A stretch of 13,086 bases of DNA, taken from assembly GCA_937926355.1 (NCBI GenBank), contig CALAZP010000155.1, forward strand, positions 1-13,086, given 5' to 3'. Below are positions 8,143 to 13,086 of the stretch, piece after piece; the first letter of the stretch is position 1; every line of letters starts with the position of its first letter. Under the pieces are notes generated by a model that ran no database searches, was not told the origin of the DNA, and was given only the letters and a program-made list of their open reading frames with translations. The translations under genes were made by a program, and so were the position numbers. The stretch comes from an uncultured Saprospirales bacterium. Its GTDB lineage: Bacteria; Bacteroidota; Bacteroidia; Chitinophagales; Saprospiraceae.

Positions 8143-9006
8143 ATGAAAGAACCCAATGCAATTACTTTTGGAGTTAGTACCTGGCTCTGGACTTCGCCGT
8201 TTGATCGAGAAGCTTTAGCGCTTTTTCCCAAAATCAAATCGATGGGATTTGATGTGGTGGAGATTCCAATTGAAGATCCCGATTTGATTCCTGTGCGGGA
8301 CACCCAACAAGCTTTAGAGGATAATGGATTGACTCCGGTTATCTGTGGCGCCTTTGGACCGACTAAGGATTTGACTCATGAGGACTCCAAGGTACACCAG
8401 CATTGCTTTGATTATATACAGGCTTGTTTTGATATAGGGAATGCTTTAGGTGGAAAATTTTTGGCAGGGCCAATGTATTCCGCAGTGGGGAAAACAAGGA
8501 TGCTTCAAGCGGAGGAAAGAAAGCGCGAGTGGGATTTAGCGGTTCGAAACCTGCAAAAGGTTTGTGCAATGGCAGCAGATGCTGGTCAGTTAATCGCTTT
8601 AGAACCATTGAATCGATTTGAATCTGACTTGGTCAACACCGCAGCAGATGTCAGCAGAATGGTGACCGATATCAATCATCCTGCGGCCCAAATTTTACTC
8701 GATAGTTTTCATATGACCATAGAGGAAAAGGATATTAGAGCGGCTATCAATACTGCAGGCGACAGACTCCTTCATATTCAGGTGTCGGAAAACCATCGCG
8801 GGGTACCTGGAACAGGACTTACTCCTTGGGGTGATTTTACCGAAGGTATAAAAGACATCCATTATCAAGGGACCATTAGTATAGAAAGTTTCACCCCCAA
8901 TAATGTAGAATTAGCTGGGGCGGTGTGTATTTGGAAAACCATGGCTAAGAGCCAGGATGCTTTTGCAGAAAAAGGGCTGGAATTTTTACGACAAACTATC
9001 AAATAA
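8143..9006 (+). CDS. Sugar isomerase/epimerase-family TIM-barrel protein (tagatose 3-epimerase-like)
   Basis: This 287-residue protein has no signal peptide, so it is cytosolic. It fits the xylose isomerase-like TIM-barrel (AP endonuclease family 2) fold. The four metal ligands of D-tagatose/D-psicose 3-epimerases are in place: E154 in LEPLNRFE, D187 in LLDSFHM, H211 in LLHIQVSE, and E248 in ISIESF. R219 follows in the SENHRG segment that binds substrate. It may therefore epimerise a free ketose at C3. The same fold also includes lyases that eliminate the aglycone from 3-keto-glucosides, and next to a probable glycoside dehydrogenase that role is equally plausible. The ATG directly follows the upstream TAG, so translation is likely coupled. 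Family and metal site are firm; the reaction is not. Confidence 0.87.
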   Translation: MKEPNAITFGVSTWLWTSPFDREALALFPKIKSMGFDVVEIPIEDPDLIPVRDTQQALEDNGLTPVICGAFGPTKDLTHEDSKVHQHCFDYIQACFDIGNALGGKFLAGPMYSAVGKTRMLQAEERKREWDLAVRNLQKVCAMAADAGQLIALEPLNRFESDLVNTAADVSRMVTDINHPAAQILLDSFHMTIEEKDIRAAINTAGDRLLHIQVSENHRGVPGTGLTPWGDFTEGIKDIHYQGTISIESFTPNNVELAGAVCIWKTMAKSQDAFAEKGLEFLRQTIK

Positions 9007-9009
9007 AGG

Positions 9010-10134
9010 ATGATGAAAATAAATATTGCAATTATTGGACTTGGTTTCGGTGCGGAGTTTATTCCAATTTACCAGAGGCACCCCAATGCCAATCTGGTGG
9101 CCGTATGCCAGAGAAACGAAAGCAAATTAAACGAGATTGCCGATCAATTTGGCATACCCAAGCGCTACACTTCTTATGAGGAATTGTTACAAGATCCAGA
9201 GATTCATGCCGTTCATATCAATACGCCGATTCCCGACCACGGGATACAATCCATTAAAGCTCTGGAGGCTGGGAAGCATGTAGCTTGTACGGTGCCTATG
9301 GCGACTACTGTGGAAGAATGTCAACGGATTGTGGAGCTCTCTGAACAAAAGGGTCTGACCTATATGATGATGGAGACGGTGGTGTATGCGAGGGAGTTTT
9401 TGTTTATGAAGGAATTGTACGAAAATGGGGATTTGGGGAAGGTTCAGTTCCTGAAAGCTAGTCATCAGCAGGATATGGATGGATGGCCTAATTATTGGCC
9501 AGGGTTGCCGCCCATGTATTATGCCACCCATTGTGTGGGACCAGTTCTGGGCTTGACTAGAGCTCAGGCCGAGTATGTCTCTTGCTTTGGTTCAGGGACG
9601 ATTAGAGAAGAATTGATTGAACATTACCAATCTCCATTTGCGGTTGAAACTACCCATATTAAGTTTAAAGATTCCGATTTGAGTGCTCAGATCTATCGGT
9701 CTTTATTCGATGTGGCGCGCCAATATCGAGAGAGTTTCGAAGTATATGGCTCTAAAAAATCAGTGGAATGGCCGTTAATCGAAGGAAATCCTTTGGTGGT
9801 CCATACCGCTAAGAAGCCGGAACCTGAAATTCCAGAAGAGGTGGAGTCTCCGGATTTCGCCAAACTACTACCGGAGGAGATTCAGCCTTTTACCACCCAT
9901 GGGGTGTACGATTCTGATGACAACCAACATTTATCGTTTACTCAGGGAGCAGGTCACGGTGGGTCCCACCCTCATTTGGTGCATGTATTTTTGGAGGCTC
10001 TCGTTAATGGCGTGGCACCGTATCCCAATGCTAGGGAATCAGCTAATATTACTTGTGTTGGTATTTTGGCGCATGAATCGGCTTTAAAGGGAGGGGAAAT
10101 TGTACGGCTCCCAGATTTTACTTTTAACCCATAA
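9010..10134 (+). CDS. Gfo/Idh/MocA-family NAD(P)-binding protein with GH109-like active-site motifs
   Basis: This 374-residue cytosolic protein opens with a Rossmann dinucleotide motif (IAIIGLGFGAEF, G10-x-G12-x-G14). The usual EKP motif, whose lysine serves catalysis in ordinary family dehydrogenases, is replaced by T94-V95-P96 in GKHVACTVPMATTVEEC. At 170-178 it reads YYATHCVGP. As I recall the family, GH109 NAD-dependent glycosidases show the same layout: VP for KP, then ATTxEEC, and a catalytic Y-x-x-H in a THxxGP segment; here these would be Y171 and H174. Such enzymes cleave glycosides by transient C3 oxidation and elimination. A dehydrogenase or isomerase of unknown substrate is the alternative. 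It starts 3 bp after the epimerase-like gene; ATG 9013 would serve as well as 9010. It lacks the Tat signal found on many GH109 proteins. Confidence 0.83.
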   Translation: MMKINIAIIGLGFGAEFIPIYQRHPNANLVAVCQRNESKLNEIADQFGIPKRYTSYEELLQDPEIHAVHINTPIPDHGIQSIKALEAGKHVACTVPMATTVEECQRIVELSEQKGLTYMMMETVVYAREFLFMKELYENGDLGKVQFLKASHQQDMDGWPNYWPGLPPMYYATHCVGPVLGLTRAQAEYVSCFGSGTIREELIEHYQSPFAVETTHIKFKDSDLSAQIYRSLFDVARQYRESFEVYGSKKSVEWPLIEGNPLVVHTAKKPEPEIPEEVESPDFAKLLPEEIQPFTTHGVYDSDDNQHLSFTQGAGHGGSHPHLVHVFLEALVNGVAPYPNARESANITCVGILAHESALKGGEIVRLPDFTFNP

Positions 10135-10143
10135 TCTTTGACT

Positions 10144-11952
10144 ATGCGATTTTTAGTGATTATAGCCCTCCTTGCGTCGGCAAAAATTACCGCCCAGTGG
10201 CAGCCCGCTGGAGACAAAATAAAGAGCAAATGGGCCGCTGAAGTCCAACCGGATCAAGTTTGGCAAGAATATCCGCGACCACAAATGGTTCGTGAGGATT
10301 GGCAGAATCTCAATGGGCTTTGGGATTATGCCATCAGCCCTAAAGCAGATGGGATGCCCGAACAATGGGATGGAGAAATATTAGTGCCTTTTGCTGCAGA
10401 GTCTTCTTTGTCAGGGGTAATGAAAACAGTGGGACCAGAACAAGTCCTTTGGTACCATACTTCATTTGAGGTACCCGGGGAATGGTCAGGACGACAAATT
10501 TTATTGCATTTTGGCGCTGTAGATTGGAGAGCGGATGTTTGGATGAATGATATCAAATTAGGACAACACGAGGGCGGATATGACGGGTTTTCATTTGATT
10601 TGACGCCATTTTTAAAAGAAGGCAAACAGGATTTGGTGGTTAAAGTGTGGGATCCAACCGATCACGGACCACAACCGAGAGGCAAACAAGTGAGTCATCC
10701 AAGGGGAATTTGGTACACTGCTGTAACGGGAATCTGGCAAACCGTTTGGTTAGAACCTGTGGGGGGCGACAAACATATCACTGGATTGAATTATAGTCCA
10801 TCTCCGGAGACAGGAAGGGTGAGTGTTGCCATTGAGGGAGAAAATTTTGAATATGGAGATGTAGTGGAAGTAACGGTACTTGAGGGAAATCAAGTAGTAA
10901 GTAGTGGTAAGGGGAATGCTTTGGAGCCTTTGGAGCTGTGGATAAAAAATGCCAAATGGTGGTCGCCTGAGGATCCGTTTCTTTACGATGTAAAAGTGGT
11001 GCTTAAGCGTCAAGACGGAGTAGCCGTTGATGAGGTTTCCTCTTATTTTGGTATGCGCAGTATTTCTGTTCAAAAGGATGAACGAGGGATCATGCGAATG
11101 ATGTTAAATGGGAAAGCGTACTTCCATTTTGGGCCATTAGATCAAGGATGGTGGCCAGATGGTTTGTACACCGCACCATCAGATGAAGCTTTGGCTTACG
11201 ATATTATTAAAACTAAAGAATACGGTTTTAATACCATTCGAAAGCATGTAAAGGTGGAACCAGACCGTTGGTATTACCACTGCGATAGAATGGGGATGTT
11301 GGTGTGGCAAGATATGCCTAGTGGTGATCGGTCCAATGGGTGGCAAAATCGAAAAATGTTTGACGGCAATGAATTGAAGCGCAGTCCTGAATCGGAGGCT
11401 ATTTTCAAAAAGGAATGGAAAAGTATTATGGATGGTTTGATAGCCCATCCAAGTATTGTGGTTTGGGTGCCTTTTAATGAAGCTTGGGGACAATTTAAGA
11501 CTGCGGAAATTTCAGATTGGACCAAGTTGATGGATCCTTCTCGTTTGGTCAATTCAGCAAGTGGGGGCAATCATATTCAAACGGGGGATATATTGGATTT
11601 ACATAATTATCCGCATCCAGAAATGTATTTGTATGACCCTACCCGAGTCAATGTTTTGGGCGAATACGGCGGTATTGGTTTGCCGCTCCAAGGACACCTT
11701 TGGCGACCTGATGACAATTGGGGCTATGTTAAATTTAAGAACTCATCTGAAACTACTGCTGAATATGTAAAATACGCTCAGCAGTTATTAGAATTGGTAA
11801 AACAAGGATTTGCGGGGGCGATATATACGCAAACTACCGATGTGGAGGGGGAAGTTAATGGATTAATGACGTATGATAGGGCAGTTGATAAGTTAGCTAT
11901 TGAAGCAGTTCGCGAAGCCAATTTATCGGTAATTCACTATAAAAAAGATTAA
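10144..11952 (+). CDS. Secreted glycoside hydrolase family 2 enzyme
   Basis: This 602-residue protein starts at ATG 10144 with a signal peptide (MRFLVIIALLASAKITAQ). A TTG two codons earlier is a less likely start. The GH2 layout is complete: a jelly-roll sugar-binding domain to about 205 (WQNLNGLWDY, HPRGIWYTAVTGIWQTVWLE), an immunoglobulin-like domain to about 300, then a TIM barrel. The acid/base is E446 in WVPFNEAWGQ and the nucleophile E507 in VLGEYGG. The C-terminal extensions of long beta-galactosidases are absent, and the NxK motif of beta-glucuronidases was not found. The sugar specificity is therefore open: beta-galactosidase, beta-mannosidase or another exo-acting beta-glycosidase. 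It begins 9 bp after the Gfo/Idh/MocA gene and is exported, unlike the two genes before it, so it likely trims glycans outside the cytoplasm. Confidence 0.9.
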   Translation: MRFLVIIALLASAKITAQWQPAGDKIKSKWAAEVQPDQVWQEYPRPQMVREDWQNLNGLWDYAISPKADGMPEQWDGEILVPFAAESSLSGVMKTVGPEQVLWYHTSFEVPGEWSGRQILLHFGAVDWRADVWMNDIKLGQHEGGYDGFSFDLTPFLKEGKQDLVVKVWDPTDHGPQPRGKQVSHPRGIWYTAVTGIWQTVWLEPVGGDKHITGLNYSPSPETGRVSVAIEGENFEYGDVVEVTVLEGNQVVSSGKGNALEPLELWIKNAKWWSPEDPFLYDVKVVLKRQDGVAVDEVSSYFGMRSISVQKDERGIMRMMLNGKAYFHFGPLDQGWWPDGLYTAPSDEALAYDIIKTKEYGFNTIRKHVKVEPDRWYYHCDRMGMLVWQDMPSGDRSNGWQNRKMFDGNELKRSPESEAIFKKEWKSIMDGLIAHPSIVVWVPFNEAWGQFKTAEISDWTKLMDPSRLVNSASGGNHIQTGDILDLHNYPHPEMYLYDPTRVNVLGEYGGIGLPLQGHLWRPDDNWGYVKFKNSSETTAEYVKYAQQLLELVKQGFAGAIYTQTTDVEGEVNGLMTYDRAVDKLAIEAVREANLSVIHYKKD

Positions 11953-11953
11953 T

Positions 11954-13086
11954 ATGACTACTTCTAGGCGACAATTTATTACTTCCGTAAGTCTTTTAGC
12001 TGCGGGATACACTTTGGCCAACCCTATAGATTTGAAATCGGGTAGAGAAAATAAATTAAAAGTAGCTTTGGTAGGAACTGGGATTCGGGGTATAGGATTT
12101 TGGGGGAAAAGGGTGGTGGAAAACTATCCTGATGTTATTGAATTTGTCGGCCTTTGTGATGTGAATCCAGGACGATTGGAATTAGCAAAAAGCGAAATGA
12201 AGATCGATTGTCCTGTTTTCGCTGATTTTGAGGAAATGGTAAGGACCGTTCGACCCGAATTGGTTATTGTAACTACCCCGGATAGTACCCATCACCAATT
12301 TATTATTAAAGGATTGGAAATGGGGTGTGATGTATTGACTGAAAAGCCCCTTACTACAGATGAAGTCAAGTGCCAGGCTATTTTAGATGCGGAGAAAAAA
12401 TCTGGAAAAAATTTAATTGTTGGGTTTAATTATAGATGGAATCCGCACATCACAAAAATCAAAGAATTATTAAATGATGGGGCTATAGGGAAAGTCACTT
12501 CGGTAGATTTCCATTGGTACCTCAATACCTATCATGGGGCTTCTTATTTTAGAAGATGGCATGGGCAAAAAGAGTGGAGTGGGTCGTTGTGGGTTCACAA
12601 GGCTACGCATCACTTTGACCTTTTAAATTGGTGGTTGGATGCTGATCCTTCGGAGGTATTCGCTTATGGTGCTTTAGAACACTATGGTCACAATGGACCT
12701 TTTAGGGGAAATAATTGTAGAAATTGTGCACATACTCAGGATTGTAAATTTTATTGGGATATTTTGAAAAGTGGTTATGATAAGCGCTTGTATGTGGACA
12801 ATGAACAGTATGATGGATATATTCGAGACAATTGTTTATTTAGATCAGAAATCGATATTTACGATAAAATGTCCGCACAGATAAAGTATGCCAACCAAGC
12901 GGTGGTCAATTATTCGTTGACGACCTATTCGCCCTATGAAGGTTGGAAAATTGCTTTCAATGGAATGGATGGGCGATTAGAAGCTTGGCAAGATATTCCA
13001 TTTTTGGAGGAAGGAGGGTTTAGTCAGGAAGCGTTACACGAGGCGGAAATGAATCAAGAGGGCGGTGAGGAAAAAGAATATAAGCC
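11954..13086 (+). CDS. Tat-exported Gfo/Idh/MocA oxidoreductase with cysteine cluster (3' end beyond window)
   Basis: The frame opens at ATG 11954, one base after the GH2 stop, and stays open to the window end: 377 codons and no stop. The N terminus MTTSRRQFITSVSLLAAG is a twin-arginine signal, so the protein is exported folded with its cofactor. A Rossmann motif (VALVGTGIRG) follows near residue 40. The normal EKP motif is present (E130-K131-P132), and KATHHFDLLNWW supplies the usual H/D pair near 217-222, so it should be redox-active. An insertion carries C255-x2-C258-x5-C264, with C294 further on, a likely metal-binding or structural cluster. It may interconvert keto- and hydroxy-sugars in the periplasm, using tightly bound NAD(P). 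Substrate is unknown. Confidence 0.87.
   Translation, partial: MTTSRRQFITSVSLLAAGYTLANPIDLKSGRENKLKVALVGTGIRGIGFWGKRVVENYPDVIEFVGLCDVNPGRLELAKSEMKIDCPVFADFEEMVRTVRPELVIVTTPDSTHHQFIIKGLEMGCDVLTEKPLTTDEVKCQAILDAEKKSGKNLIVGFNYRWNPHITKIKELLNDGAIGKVTSVDFHWYLNTYHGASYFRRWHGQKEWSGSLWVHKATHHFDLLNWWLDADPSEVFAYGALEHYGHNGPFRGNNCRNCAHTQDCKFYWDILKSGYDKRLYVDNEQYDGYIRDNCLFRSEIDIYDKMSAQIKYANQAVVNYSLTTYSPYEGWKIAFNGMDGRLEAWQDIPFLEEGGFSQEALHEAEMNQEGGEEKEYK

Noticed and set aside
8363..8608. Minus-strand open frame inside the epimerase-like gene
   Set aside because: The plus-strand gene keeps all its metal ligands across this region; the antisense frame has no recognisable features.

Overview
The window looks like a Bacteroidota chromosome, most likely Cytophagales (Cyclobacteriaceae-like). 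This is inferred from moderate GC with AT-rich spacers, weak or absent Shine-Dalgarno sequences, a TAnnTTTG-type promoter element, and gene families typical of that group: secreted split M16 peptidases, ThuA/PVC-type dehydrogenase fusions, and Tat-exported Gfo/Idh/MocA proteins. No RNA gene, CRISPR array, insertion sequence or phage gene was seen. Genes fill nearly everything; the longest spacer is about 176 bp.

Left part (1-4891). Three minus-strand genes read as one probable operon from a promoter near 4930: a catalytic M16 zinc peptidase with HxxEH, its partner without HxxEH but with the R/Y substrate-binding pair and an extra C-terminal domain, and a GntP-family gluconate/H+ symporter. 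Spacers are 25 and 14 bp. The first 134 bases may hold the 3' end of a convergent plus-strand gene.

Middle (4892-5067). This is a divergent promoter region. It holds a perfect TAnnTTTG box for the minus operon, and a weaker box plus a 13-bp perfect dyad, TGTAAAATTTACA, in front of the plus-strand genes.

Right part (5068-13086 and beyond). Five plus-strand genes are packed with spacers of 0, 3, 9 and 1 bp. In order they are: (i) a 1024-residue lipoprotein with ThuA, PVC-type sugar dehydrogenase propeller, HEAT-like region and azurin-like blue-copper domain; (ii) a cytosolic TIM-barrel sugar isomerase/epimerase with the tagatose 3-epimerase-type metal site; (iii) a cytosolic Gfo/Idh/MocA protein whose EKP motif is replaced by TVP and which carries a Y-x-T-H motif as in GH109 NAD-dependent glycosidases; (iv) a secreted GH2 glycosidase; (v) a Tat-exported Gfo/Idh/MocA oxidoreductase with a cysteine cluster, cut by the window end. 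The joint reading, which is inference, is an oxidoreductive glycoside pathway: a sugar is oxidised at the cell surface, probably at C3, with electrons passing to the fused copper domain. The keto-glycoside is then cleaved or rearranged by the epimerase/lyase-like and GH109-like proteins, with GH2 trimming outside. The most notable points are the copper domain standing where relatives carry a CxxCH haem domain, and the GH109-like features of gene (iii).
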